Assembly: GCA_018267955.1 (NCBI GenBank)
Contig: JAFDXL010000008.1
Span: 248,001 to 312,000, forward strand
Length of the DNA: 64,000 nucleotides
Reading direction: 5' to 3'
Source of the DNA: Bacteroidota bacterium
GTDB lineage: Bacteria; Bacteroidota; Bacteroidia; Chitinophagales; Chitinophagaceae
Under the pieces are notes generated by a model. The model made no database searches and was not told the DNA's origin. It saw only the letters and a program-made list of their open reading frames with translations. Shown here one piece after another: positions 26,368 through 34,427 of the stretch; within the stretch, counting starts at the first letter, position 1; each line of letters starts with the position of its first letter. The position numbers and the translations under genes are program-made.

Positions 26368-26727
26368 CTAGGGAATAGCCTGTCCAAAGGTGAGCAGGTT
26401 ATTGTCAGGATCAAGAAGACTGAACTCCATTTGACGGTATGGCATCATACGTATTCCTCCCGGCGGGTTTGATTCTAGTCCCTGCGCGATAACAGATTGA
26501 TACACTTCATGAATGTTATTGGTGCGGATATAAACCTGTCCATAATTTTCAGCAGGATCCAGTTCTTTAAACTCAAAAAAATGGATCTCGATATTTTCCT
26601 TTCTTATAATGAGGTATTTATCGAAATCGGCAGTGCCAATATCCTGAAAGCCTAATTTGCCAACATAGAAATCTTTGGTGAGTTTCTTGTTGCGCATTGG
26701 CAGTTTAGGATGAATTTCTGTAAGCAT
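26368..26727 (-). CDS. VOC/glyoxalase-superfamily protein (bleomycin-resistance-like)
   Basis: A 119-aa single-domain protein with the paired beta-alpha-beta-beta-beta units of the vicinal oxygen chelate fold: KLTKDFYVGKLGFQDIG, IEIHFFEF, NIHEVYQSVIAQG and FSLLDPDNNLLTFGQ. This layout matches bleomycin-resistance/glyoxalase relatives that bind or modify small molecules, sometimes with a metal. The conserved metal ligands are only partly present (His54-like and a Glu near the end), so enzymatic activity is uncertain. It is transcribed from the minus strand and ends just before the integrated element starts. Confidence 0.75.
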   Translation of the reverse strand: MLTEIHPKLPMRNKKLTKDFYVGKLGFQDIGTADFDKYLIIRKENIEIHFFEFKELDPAENYGQVYIRTNNIHEVYQSVIAQGLESNPPGGIRMMPYRQMEFSLLDPDNNLLTFGQAIP

Positions 26728-26772
26728 AAGCGTATGAATTAATACAATAATACTAAAACAAACATTTATGCA

Positions 26773-26840
26773 AAAACAAAAAGCCCCTGCAAACCAGTGT
26801 TTACAGGGACTTTAAGATTTGATTGTGTGCCCAGAACAGG
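26773..26840. repeat. attL: 68-bp copy of the tRNA-Leu 3' end and terminator
   Basis: Compared with attR it differs at three positions (26798, 26818, 26822). The 18 bases at its right end (26823-26840) are identical to attR, and 13 of these are the end of the tRNA. It carries an orphan copy of the tRNA terminator hairpin (arms at 26785-26794 and 26799-26808) followed on the minus strand by a T-run. Confidence 0.9.
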
Positions 26841-26944
26841 CATTTCGGGGAATATTTTCACGCGCCATTTTTTTTAAAAACTGTTGGCACAGCGGCAATC
26901 TGTTTACTTGTTGTTTCTCAATTTGACCTTACTCAACCATAAAC

Positions 26945-26962
26945 TGGGTACGGAATGGGTAC
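26945..26962. repeat. Two 11-bp-phased direct repeats near the left end
   Basis: TGGGTAC occurs at 26945-26951 and 26956-26962, one helical turn apart. The right end has a closely related pair, TGGTTACGT, with the same 11-base period. These are candidate integrase arm-type binding sites. Confidence 0.5.
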
Positions 26963-27042
26963 AGAAATTTTTTTATTTTTTTTAAGAAATTTTTGAGCCT
27001 CTTGGTGTTATTGATAGGGATTATACACCAAAACTTTTATTA

Positions 27043-28086
27043 ATGGTAAACGTAATCAAACGTGAAAGGAAACTAAAAAACAGCACGGCCTTGTATTTGG
27101 ACTACCGTGTTAATGGGAAGCGTTTTCAAGAGGCAACAAATCTTCACCTTCTTCCTCCGAAAGATGAGCGTGCAAGGCAGTTAAATAAAGAAAATCTGAT
27201 AAGGTTTGAGAAACTGCGTATTGAAAGACAAAATCAGTTGTTAAACGGTATAGTACCACTGCCAATAGATAAAAAGAAATTTGATTTTTTTCAATACTAT
27301 AAAGAGTTCTTTCAAAAATTCCCGACAAAAGAACGGCGAGCCGATGCGGTGCTAAAGAAACTACAGTTATTTCACCAGAAAAGTAGTCTTCCTATAGCAA
27401 TGATAGATGAAGGGTATTTGGTACGGTTTAAAAATTACCTGGAGGAAAAACTAAGTGGTGAAACTCCACACAATTATTTTAAACTTCTATGTAAGGTTAT
27501 TCGATACGCAACCAAAGAAGGCCTATTTAATATTAATCCAGCACAGGATATTAGAATAACAAGAAAGGCTGGTGTGGCAAAAAATATAGTCACTATGGAT
27601 GAAATACGGGTACTTGTAGAGGCTGACTGTAGCAACTCGGCAGTGAAAAATGCTTTTTTGTTTTCTTGTTTTACTGGTTTGCGGTACTGTGACGTTTCAC
27701 GGTTGAAATGGGGCAACATCACTAACGGTAAGGTTAGTTTAGTTCAAGCAAAAACAGGATATGTAGTGGATATCGAACTGCATATAAACGCTACTCGTTT
27801 TCTTACTGATAAGAAGGATGATAATAGTCTTGTATTTGATCTTCCTTCAACATTGAATGGCTGTAATAAGGTGCTTAAAGCATGGGTTTACAAAGCAGGA
27901 ATAGAAAAGAAAATAACATGGCACTGCGGTAGGCACAGCTTTGCTACTAACTTAATATTGCACGGTGCTGATATTATTTCCACTTCAAGTTTAATGGGGC
28001 AAAGAAGCATTAAGTACACACAGAGGTATGTCAAAATAGCTGATAGTATGAAAAAGCAAGCTGTACAGTTACTCCCCAACATTTAA
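27043..28086 (+). CDS. Tyrosine-family integrase
   Basis: A 347-aa site-specific recombinase that should insert and excise the element at tRNA-Leu. The N-terminal part has an arm-binding-like domain (about 1-75) and a core-binding SAM-like domain (80-180). Catalytic residues are Arg214 in FTGLRYCDVSRLKWG, His294 and Arg297 in WHCGRH, and the nucleophile Tyr329 in TQRYVKI. The usual second His (LLGH) is Gln320 in LMGQRS, an uncommon variant. It is the leftmost gene of the element and is followed after 122 bases by the excisionase-like gene. Confidence 0.93.
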   Translation: MVNVIKRERKLKNSTALYLDYRVNGKRFQEATNLHLLPPKDERARQLNKENLIRFEKLRIERQNQLLNGIVPLPIDKKKFDFFQYYKEFFQKFPTKERRADAVLKKLQLFHQKSSLPIAMIDEGYLVRFKNYLEEKLSGETPHNYFKLLCKVIRYATKEGLFNINPAQDIRITRKAGVAKNIVTMDEIRVLVEADCSNSAVKNAFLFSCFTGLRYCDVSRLKWGNITNGKVSLVQAKTGYVVDIELHINATRFLTDKKDDNSLVFDLPSTLNGCNKVLKAWVYKAGIEKKITWHCGRHSFATNLILHGADIISTSSLMGQRSIKYTQRYVKIADSMKKQAVQLLPNI

Positions 28087-28182
28087 TGACAGTTATAACC
28101 ATTTTCTGATTTGTATAATGTGGATAAAAAGTACTCCAAATTGAAGATGAAAAAAATATTTTTTGTTACTCAATAATTTTTG

Positions 28183-28195
28183 ACAGCCTTGCTGT
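28183..28195. promoter_or_regulatory. Inverted repeat upstream of the excisionase-like gene
   Basis: ACAGC and GCTGT arms separated by CTT, 13 bases upstream of the ATG at 28208. It is a possible binding site for the element's own HTH protein. Short arms make chance possible. Confidence 0.25.
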
Positions 28196-28207
28196 TATTG
28201 TATAGGC

Positions 28208-28453
28208 ATGGAAACAAATTATTCAGCCGTAGCAAATAAGACGGCGCAGCAAAATTTAGTCGTGCTAACAGTAGATGAACTTGTAGCGTATACAGGATAT
28301 AAGAAATCCTACATCTATAAGCTCGCGCATCTGCGAAAGATTCCGCACTACAAGCCGCCTTTGGGGCGCAAACTATTTTTCTCAAAGCCAGAAATTGATG
28401 CGTGGCTGTTAGCTGTAAAGCTGCCTACCGTATCAGAAATTATTAATCATTAA
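28208..28453 (+). CDS. Excisionase-family helix-turn-helix protein
   Basis: An 81-aa DNA-binding protein of the HTH_17/excisionase type common in Bacteroidota mobile elements. Residues 20-70 show the winged helix: LTVDELVAYTGYKKSYIYKL, then a basic wing IPHYKPPLGRKLFF and SKPEIDAWLL. Such proteins either act as recombination directionality factors or regulate the downstream replication genes. It sits right after the integrase and ten bases before the DUF3987 gene, in the conserved order integrase, HTH, DUF3987 and VirE seen in related islands. Confidence 0.85.
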   Translation: METNYSAVANKTAQQNLVVLTVDELVAYTGYKKSYIYKLAHLRKIPHYKPPLGRKLFFSKPEIDAWLLAVKLPTVSEIINH

Positions 28454-28463
28454 TTTTTAAAAC

Positions 28464-29888
28464 ATGAAAAAGGACAAAGAAACACCAAACGGTGCGGGAA
28501 AAGAACATTCGATAGATGAATGGTTTAATGGGTTGAATCAACCAGATGGTTTTTGCGATGACGTGTTTAAAAACCTGCCTGATTTTTTTACCTCTTTAAT
28601 TGACCTTTTTAGCGATAGCAAACAGCAAGATACTGCGCTATTTTGTTCGCTGATTTTATTAAGCGGTGTGTTACCGAATTATAAAGTATTGTACGACGGT
28701 GAAGTGCTCGATGCTAATTTGTTCGGCTATTTATATGGTGCTGCCAGCTCCGGAAAGGGTGTTATGAGAAAGTGTAAGCAATTGTTGCTTCCGATACACC
28801 AAGAAAAGAAAAAGAGAACAGCGGCGGCACTTTTGAAATATGACCAACAAATGGCCGCTCGTAAAAGGAAAAGAAAAAAAGGTAATTGTATAATTAAGGA
28901 GGGTGTAGTTAGTCACCCTGATACGCAGGCTGTAGATGATAGTCCTGTGCCACCACCTGACGAAATGCTTTTTGTGGCTGCTAACAATACTAAAAGTAAT
29001 ATTTATCCCACCATGGCATCAAATAGTGGGGTGATAATGTGTGAACCTGAAGCAATGACCCTCACCACCGCCTTAAAGCAAGAGCACGGAGCTTTTACCG
29101 ACCTTTTGTTGCAGGCCTTTCACCATGAAACATTCAGCTATAGCAGAAAATCTGAACGAACAATAGAAATAGAGCACCCCTTGCTTACCGTTTTGTTAAG
29201 TAGCACGCCGAGGCACGTGTCACATTTCTTTGGCGACCCTGAAAATGGTTTATTTAGCAGGTTCGCGTTTTATAGACTTAATTCTGCGTCCGATTTTAGA
29301 AATCCGTATAGGGGAAAGAATGCTAATATCAATACTAAGATTGATATTAAAGCAAAAGTGGTGAAAAAGGTATATGACCACCTATCTGGGTTAAGTATGC
29401 CCTTGTACTTTACGCTTACCTCCCAGCAAGCTGATAGCATGTTTAACTATTTTAATTCGGTGCATAAGGAGTACAAAAAGCAATTTGGAGAAGATATGGA
29501 TGGTGTGGTGAAACGCCATGGTGTCATTTTTACCAGGTTAGCGATGATACTATCTATGTTTCGAACTTATGAGACTGACCAATTAAAAATGGTGGATGAG
29601 GTAGTATGTTCAGACGATGATTTTAAATGTGCATTGTCCATCACTGATACTTTACTGGGCGAAGCACTTAAGGTCTACGAGATGTTGATGGGTAGCAAGA
29701 GACCTCAAACTGGTCAAGCGGCGCTAACCTCCTTGGAACTAAAAATTGAACAACAGAATCAGTTTATAGAATTGTATAATGCTGGTCATAGCATGAGTGA
29801 AATAGCTAAAATAGTGTTAGGAAATGCAGCGTTGAAGCCTACTGTATGGAGGCAGCTGAAAAAACTTGGAATTATCAAAAACAAATAA
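28464..29888 (+). CDS. DUF3987-type P-loop protein
   Basis: A 474-aa protein of the DUF3987 family, which in Bacteroidota islands pairs with a VirE/primase-like protein and is thought to act as a replicative helicase-like ATPase. The Walker A-like loop is GAASSGKG near residue 93. A possible Walker B region is VIMCEPEAMTL, and a hydrophobic strand with trailing polar residue HPLLTVLLSSTPRH is a sensor-like element. The C-terminal 45 residues form a likely HTH (IELYNAGHSMSEIAKIVLG). The gene ends 57 bases before the primase-like gene; that gap contains a perfect palindrome at 29902-29929. Confidence 0.8.
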   Translation: MKKDKETPNGAGKEHSIDEWFNGLNQPDGFCDDVFKNLPDFFTSLIDLFSDSKQQDTALFCSLILLSGVLPNYKVLYDGEVLDANLFGYLYGAASSGKGVMRKCKQLLLPIHQEKKKRTAAALLKYDQQMAARKRKRKKGNCIIKEGVVSHPDTQAVDDSPVPPPDEMLFVAANNTKSNIYPTMASNSGVIMCEPEAMTLTTALKQEHGAFTDLLLQAFHHETFSYSRKSERTIEIEHPLLTVLLSSTPRHVSHFFGDPENGLFSRFAFYRLNSASDFRNPYRGKNANINTKIDIKAKVVKKVYDHLSGLSMPLYFTLTSQQADSMFNYFNSVHKEYKKQFGEDMDGVVKRHGVIFTRLAMILSMFRTYETDQLKMVDEVVCSDDDFKCALSITDTLLGEALKVYEMLMGSKRPQTGQAALTSLELKIEQQNQFIELYNAGHSMSEIAKIVLGNAALKPTVWRQLKKLGIIKNK

Positions 29889-29901
29889 TTTAACAACAAT
29901 G

Positions 29902-29929
29902 GCCGTTACCGTTTCGTAACGGTAACGGC
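29902..29929. repeat. Perfect 12-bp inverted repeat between the two replication-type genes
   Basis: Arms GCCGTTACCGTT and AACGGTAACGGC flank TCGT, 28 bases in all. It lies in the 56-base gap between the DUF3987 stop and the next ATG at 29945. No T-run follows, so it is not a typical terminator. Protein binding, origin function or an RNA hairpin are possible. Confidence 0.85.
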
Positions 29930-29944
29930 TTAAAAATATAAACA

Positions 29945-30832
29945 ATGAAAAGTGTATTAGAAGTTGAGGTCAGCGTCTATCAAAGTTACATGCATCCAAT
30001 GCCGTTCGAGGAAACATTAACACTGTTGGAATGGGTAACACATAATGGTTTTAAAGACGAGGTAAACGCACTGCGTAAGCTTACAAATTTGAAAAAAATT
30101 AAAGATGCCAAAGCGGAGTTGCCTGCCATTACTCCCAGTGGCTTATTTAATGGGAAGCGTGCGCATCACACCTTAAAAAAACATTCTGGATTTATCTGTT
30201 TAGATGTGGATGGTAAAGACAATCCACATATTAGCGATTGGGAAAAGGCTAAATCGGCCATCGGCAATAGTGTTAATGTAGCCTATGCTGGACTATCAGC
30301 CTCCGGTAGGGGAATTTTTATGTTAATACCAATTGCATATCCTGAAAAACATGCGGAACATTTTACAGCGTTGCAATTTTATTTTTTAGCTGAATACGGG
30401 ATTACAGTTGATAAGGCGTGCCGGGATGTATGCCGACTGCGTGGTATAAGCTACGATAGTAACCCTTATTTTAATCATAATGCAACTCTAGTTACAAAGT
30501 ATATAGAACAGCCGAAAATTGGCTCATTAAGGCAGGATGAGCCAATTAACAATAATAATGCCATTAAGCAGGTGCTGGACGATGTAATGAGCCTAAAAAC
30601 TGACATTACTGGAAATTACAACGACTGGTTTAATATAGGATGTGTTATTGCTAATGAATACGGTGAAAAGGGTAGGACAATGTATCACGAACTAAGCAAA
30701 CTATCGCCTAAGTATAAATCGGGGGAATGTGACAGGCAGTATTCTGCATGCTTAAAAACTAAGTATTCGTACACGGTAGGCACTCTTAAATATATATATA
30801 ATAAATATTATTCTCGTAAATTTTTAGAATAG
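29945..30832 (+). CDS. VirE_N/PriCT-type primase-like protein
   Basis: A 295-aa protein with an N-terminal BT4734/VirE_N-like domain (to about residue 190). The catalytic-type acidic motif FICLDVDGKDN and the loop AYAGLSASGRGIF resemble archaeo-eukaryotic primase-polymerase folds. Residues 205-290 form a PriCT-2-like helical domain (GNYNDWFNIGCVIANE). It is the expected partner of the DUF3987 protein for starting replication of the excised element. The start at 29945 follows the palindrome by 15 bases. Polymerase activity has not been shown for this subgroup to my knowledge. Confidence 0.78.
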   Translation: MKSVLEVEVSVYQSYMHPMPFEETLTLLEWVTHNGFKDEVNALRKLTNLKKIKDAKAELPAITPSGLFNGKRAHHTLKKHSGFICLDVDGKDNPHISDWEKAKSAIGNSVNVAYAGLSASGRGIFMLIPIAYPEKHAEHFTALQFYFLAEYGITVDKACRDVCRLRGISYDSNPYFNHNATLVTKYIEQPKIGSLRQDEPINNNNAIKQVLDDVMSLKTDITGNYNDWFNIGCVIANEYGEKGRTMYHELSKLSPKYKSGECDRQYSACLKTKYSYTVGTLKYIYNKYYSRKFLE

Positions 30833-30843
30833 TAATGTTACTA
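30830..30843. promoter_or_regulatory. TAGTA half-site inverted repeat upstream of the defence operon
   Basis: TAGTAA and TTACTA arms separated by TG, overlapping the end of the primase-like gene and 47 bases before the ATG at 30890. Half-site TAGTA is shared with the perfect XRE operator at 35826-35846, with different spacing. Confidence 0.3.
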
Positions 30844-30889
30844 CACACTTTTTCTTAAATTTATAATTGCAATAATACATTCTATCATT

Positions 30890-31528
30890 ATGAATTATAA
30901 GGAAGATAATATTAACTATTGGATAGCAGCTATTGACAATATATTTCCAGAAGGTGTTCCTGAAAGGAAGCAGTGGAGGGATTTAAAAAGCATATCAAAA
31001 ATATTATCTGCAATTAGTGCTATCCCGGATTTAAACCATACGTTTTTTCCCAGCGGTGGAGGGTTGGATTTAGATGGCTGTATATTATCTAAATCAGAAA
31101 GAGGTTGTTTAGAACTCAATTTCGGTGTATCCCATATTGTTAAACCTAATATCCTATACTTTGAAAGTTTTGGCGGGGATTATCAATGGAACTATTTTCG
31201 TTTAGAGCTTGATGCCCTACAACCCATTGAAGAGGACGCAAAAGATTATTTTGATGAAGAGCTTACAGAGCTGTCGCCAGGTGAGTACGTTGAAGGGTAT
31301 CACTGGGATGATAAATCTTATGATGGAGAGCCATTACCAGCAACTGCCCGACTGGTAATAAGGGTTCTCAAAGGTGCTTTTGTAATATTCAGGAAAACTT
31401 CTGTGTACAATACCACACACGGCAAATTGGATGCTTATGATGGCAGGCATAATAATATGTCGGCAGATGAATTTAGAAACCATATTAAAGAGTACAAGGC
31501 TGCTTATGAGAAATACAATGCAGAATAG
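30890..31528 (+). CDS. Unknown 212-aa protein, first gene of the defence operon
   Basis: No family is recognised. It has no signal peptide or membrane helix. The N-terminal half is mixed alpha/beta (WRDLKSISKILSAISAIPDL, LELNFGVSHIVKPNIL). The C-terminal half has a hydrophobic strand RLVIRVLKGAFVIFRK and a conserved-looking polar motif YDGRHNNMSADEFR. Only 23 bases separate its stop from the TIR-APAZ start, so it is likely cotranscribed with the SPARTA genes. A regulatory, accessory or immunity role is possible, as is a passenger gene unrelated to defence. No promoter is evident between it and the TIR gene. Confidence 0.7.
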   Translation: MNYKEDNINYWIAAIDNIFPEGVPERKQWRDLKSISKILSAISAIPDLNHTFFPSGGGLDLDGCILSKSERGCLELNFGVSHIVKPNILYFESFGGDYQWNYFRLELDALQPIEEDAKDYFDEELTELSPGEYVEGYHWDDKSYDGEPLPATARLVIRVLKGAFVIFRKTSVYNTTHGKLDAYDGRHNNMSADEFRNHIKEYKAAYEKYNAE

Positions 31529-31551
31529 TACACCTCTTATTGTAAAGCATC

Positions 31552-32838
31552 ATGATTTTCATATCACATTCTACCCCTCAGGACAATTACTTTGCAGCAT
31601 GGTTAGCATCTAAGTTAAAGATGTTAGGTTATGATGTTTGGCTTGATTTAAATGATATAAGCGCAGGAGATTCATTTAATACAGTTATAAAACCAGTTAT
31701 ACAAAAGGCTGATGTTTTTTTACCGTTAACAACTATTTCTTACGCAGAAAAGGCAAACAATCAAAATAGTGGTGTATCAAGAGAATTGAATTGTGCGGCA
31801 ACAATTGATACTAATAAACTTGGGCACAATTTTTTTATACCGCTGAAAGTGGACGAAGTTAATTACAATGATTTCCCATACCACTACACTGGCTGGAATG
31901 CTATAGATTTCAGTAATAATTGGCAAGCTGGATTAATAGACGTAGTGGCACAATTTGATAAATTTAAAATAAACAAAAGTGGTGTAACAAATCCCATATC
32001 TCTTTGGTATGAAGCTTCAAAGATTACTAATAAGGTGATAGATAGAAGTGAGCAATATTACACTAACTGGGTCGAAATTTCTTTGCCCCAAAAAATATAC
32101 ATTCACGAACCTCAATTGTTTATTAAAGAGGAGTTGTATCAATGTCCATATCCTTATATTTTAGAAGCTAATCGGGTAATAACATTTGCGGACAAAAAAT
32201 CAATTGAAGCATCCACATTAGTGTCAAATACATGGGAATATGCCATAGAAGATTTTTACAGTTTAGATGATATTGTTGTTACACCTCACTTTACTTTGCA
32301 TGAACCTAAGAAAAAACTGATAAAGTTATTAAATAGAGGAATGCAAGTACATATGTCAAATTGTGGCTTAGTTTGTTGGAAGAAGAATAGTAATGAAAAA
32401 GTGTTTTATTTTAAGCATACCGAAGATAGTAAAAGGGTGTCTCTGAAACGGTACAATAAGAGTAGAACTACAAGGGGCTTGACAGGTGTTGTTACTGATG
32501 AAATTGAAGGACAAATAATCAATATAAACTGGGCTTTTTCAATGTTTGCTTCGGCAGATATCTATCCTGTGCCACATTATAAGATGTTTTATAGTATTGT
32601 AACATCAGACGATAATTTAAAACGTTTTGAAACAGATTTGCAACTTAAATTCCGCCGTAGCGTACCAAGTGGATGGTATAACAGAAAGTGGTTTGAAACA
32701 CTTTTAGCTGCACTACTCAAACTGTCACCAACCATCGATAGTACAGAAATGAAAATGCAAATAGGGATTGATAATTTTATGTTAGTTGATAACATGCCCC
32801 TCAATGGTAGTTGTTTAAAAGGTTATGTTGAACCATGA
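31552..32838 (+). CDS. TIR-APAZ effector subunit of a SPARTA defence system
   Basis: A 428-aa NAD(P)-degrading effector that pairs with the short Argonaute; on guide-directed target binding, SPARTA oligomerises and the TIR domain hydrolyses NAD(P), killing or arresting the infected cell. The TIR domain spans about 1-140: MIFISHSTPQD, MLGYDVWLDLNDISAGDSF, and GVSRELNCAA with the likely catalytic Glu78. It is followed by an APAZ domain (about 150-428) whose end IDNFMLVDNMPLNGSCLKGY matches the tails of characterised TIR-APAZ proteins as I remember them. The stop overlaps the pAgo start as ATGA, so translation is coupled. Confidence 0.9.
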   Translation: MIFISHSTPQDNYFAAWLASKLKMLGYDVWLDLNDISAGDSFNTVIKPVIQKADVFLPLTTISYAEKANNQNSGVSRELNCAATIDTNKLGHNFFIPLKVDEVNYNDFPYHYTGWNAIDFSNNWQAGLIDVVAQFDKFKINKSGVTNPISLWYEASKITNKVIDRSEQYYTNWVEISLPQKIYIHEPQLFIKEELYQCPYPYILEANRVITFADKKSIEASTLVSNTWEYAIEDFYSLDDIVVTPHFTLHEPKKKLIKLLNRGMQVHMSNCGLVCWKKNSNEKVFYFKHTEDSKRVSLKRYNKSRTTRGLTGVVTDEIEGQIININWAFSMFASADIYPVPHYKMFYSIVTSDDNLKRFETDLQLKFRRSVPSGWYNRKWFETLLAALLKLSPTIDSTEMKMQIGIDNFMLVDNMPLNGSCLKGYVEP

Positions 32839-34427
32839 AAGTTTTTAACGAGATAAAGTATATTGATGAACCACAGTTAATATTTGGTGGTAATCAAGTG
32901 GCTGAAGACCCACGGGATGGTTTGCTTTTATATGGACCATATGAAAAATGGAGTAATGATTTTACGTTTAATAATTATAGAGTTTCAGCGGGCGTAATAG
33001 GTACAAGAGATGCTCTTGAAAAGTATAAATCGTTTGTTCAGGAAATAAAGAAGCCTATCATTTCTACTAAAGTTAATAAAAGAGGAAAGGTTGAATCCAA
33101 TGAGGTTCAACGTCCATCATTCCCTGGTTTTGAAGCCGTTTTTAATGTTCATTTACCAGAAGAGCCTGATATTTTTGTTGAATTAAAACAAATTGAAATA
33201 GAAGCAATTTTTGCACAAAATAAAAACAGACAAATACGGACTAATAAGGTTGTTGATTATTATTTGGAGAAAATGGTGAATGAAATGTCCGGCAATGATG
33301 TGCGTGTTAATATTTGGTTTGTGCTTGTACCTAAGAAAATTCACGCAAATTGCCGTAGTATGAAAGGTAGAGGTACGAATTTCTCCAAAACAACAATGGA
33401 TTTCTTTAAGGCAGGTGAATTAGGGCAAACCTCTTTGTTTACAGAGCAAGAAATGTTTGGTGATGAGATTAGTAAATATTTTGACACCAGCTCAGATTTC
33501 CACCATCTTTTAAAAGCACGGGCTAATCAAGAAAAATTAGATGCACCTATTCAAATTGTAGTTGAGCCTATTCTAAAGTTTCGCGACATAGAATATAATA
33601 GACCCTATTCTAACGATATGAAAGCAAATATTGCTTGGTCTATTTCAACTACATTATATTATAAATTGGGTAAAAAGCCGTGGAAATTATCTGTTATGAG
33701 ACCTGGAGTTTGTTATTTAGGTCTTGTGTTTAAAAGATTTCAATCTAATAGCAATAATGGACAGATGGTCTGTAGCGCAGCTCAATTATTTATGAGTGAT
33801 GGAGATGGTACAGTGTTCAGGGGTAATAACGGTTTGTGGTTAAGCGACCATCCAAATGAATATCACTTAGATGAAAGTGAAGCGTATAACTTATTAATGC
33901 TTGCTCTTACAGATTACTATAAAAATAACAATAACACATATCCTGAAGAGTTGTTTGTACATGGACGGGCAACCTTTTCGGACAAGGAGTGGGCAGGCTT
34001 TTTAAAAGCTATTGAGGAAAAGAAATGTAATACGAAAATAAACGGTATAGTCATTAAAGATGGTGCACCTCTAAAAATGTTTAGAGACGTTGAAAACGAA
34101 AAGGCAGATTTTGGCGTTTTAAGAGGAGTTTATACCATACTTAATAATCAAGAAGCTTTTTTATTTACAAGAGGCTTTATCCCTAGATTGAATACAAGTT
34201 CAAGCCTTGAAATTCCAAACCCATTGCATGTAAAGGTGACTAGAGGAAATGCTGACATAGAAGTAGTTTTAAAAGATATTATGGCTTTAACCAAACTCAA
34301 TTATAACGCCTGCATATATGGTGATGGTAAGCCTGTGACATTAAGATTTTCTGATACAATTGGTAGGATTTTGACTGCTACTGAAAATTATAAAGAAGAA
34401 CGAAGACAATTTCAGTTTTATATATAA
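32835..34427 (+). CDS. Short prokaryotic Argonaute (MID-PIWI, catalytically inactive) of SPARTA
   Basis: A 530-aa short pAgo lacking N and PAZ domains; it binds an RNA guide and a DNA target and forms a heterodimer with the TIR-APAZ subunit. The N-terminus DEPQLIFGG, DPRDGLLLYGP and RPSFPGFEAVF is typical of SPARTA Argonautes. The MID segment HHLLKARANQ...PIQI (223-241) should bind the guide 5' phosphate. The PIWI core shows RPGVCYLGLVFKR (289-301) and VHGRATF (375-381), where catalytic Asp residues are replaced, so it cannot slice. The end LNYNACIYGDGKPVTLRF and QFYI fits the family. The stop shares one base with the next ATG. Confidence 0.92.
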   Translation: MKVFNEIKYIDEPQLIFGGNQVAEDPRDGLLLYGPYEKWSNDFTFNNYRVSAGVIGTRDALEKYKSFVQEIKKPIISTKVNKRGKVESNEVQRPSFPGFEAVFNVHLPEEPDIFVELKQIEIEAIFAQNKNRQIRTNKVVDYYLEKMVNEMSGNDVRVNIWFVLVPKKIHANCRSMKGRGTNFSKTTMDFFKAGELGQTSLFTEQEMFGDEISKYFDTSSDFHHLLKARANQEKLDAPIQIVVEPILKFRDIEYNRPYSNDMKANIAWSISTTLYYKLGKKPWKLSVMRPGVCYLGLVFKRFQSNSNNGQMVCSAAQLFMSDGDGTVFRGNNGLWLSDHPNEYHLDESEAYNLLMLALTDYYKNNNNTYPEELFVHGRATFSDKEWAGFLKAIEEKKCNTKINGIVIKDGAPLKMFRDVENEKADFGVLRGVYTILNNQEAFLFTRGFIPRLNTSSSLEIPNPLHVKVTRGNADIEVVLKDIMALTKLNYNACIYGDGKPVTLRFSDTIGRILTATENYKEERRQFQFYI

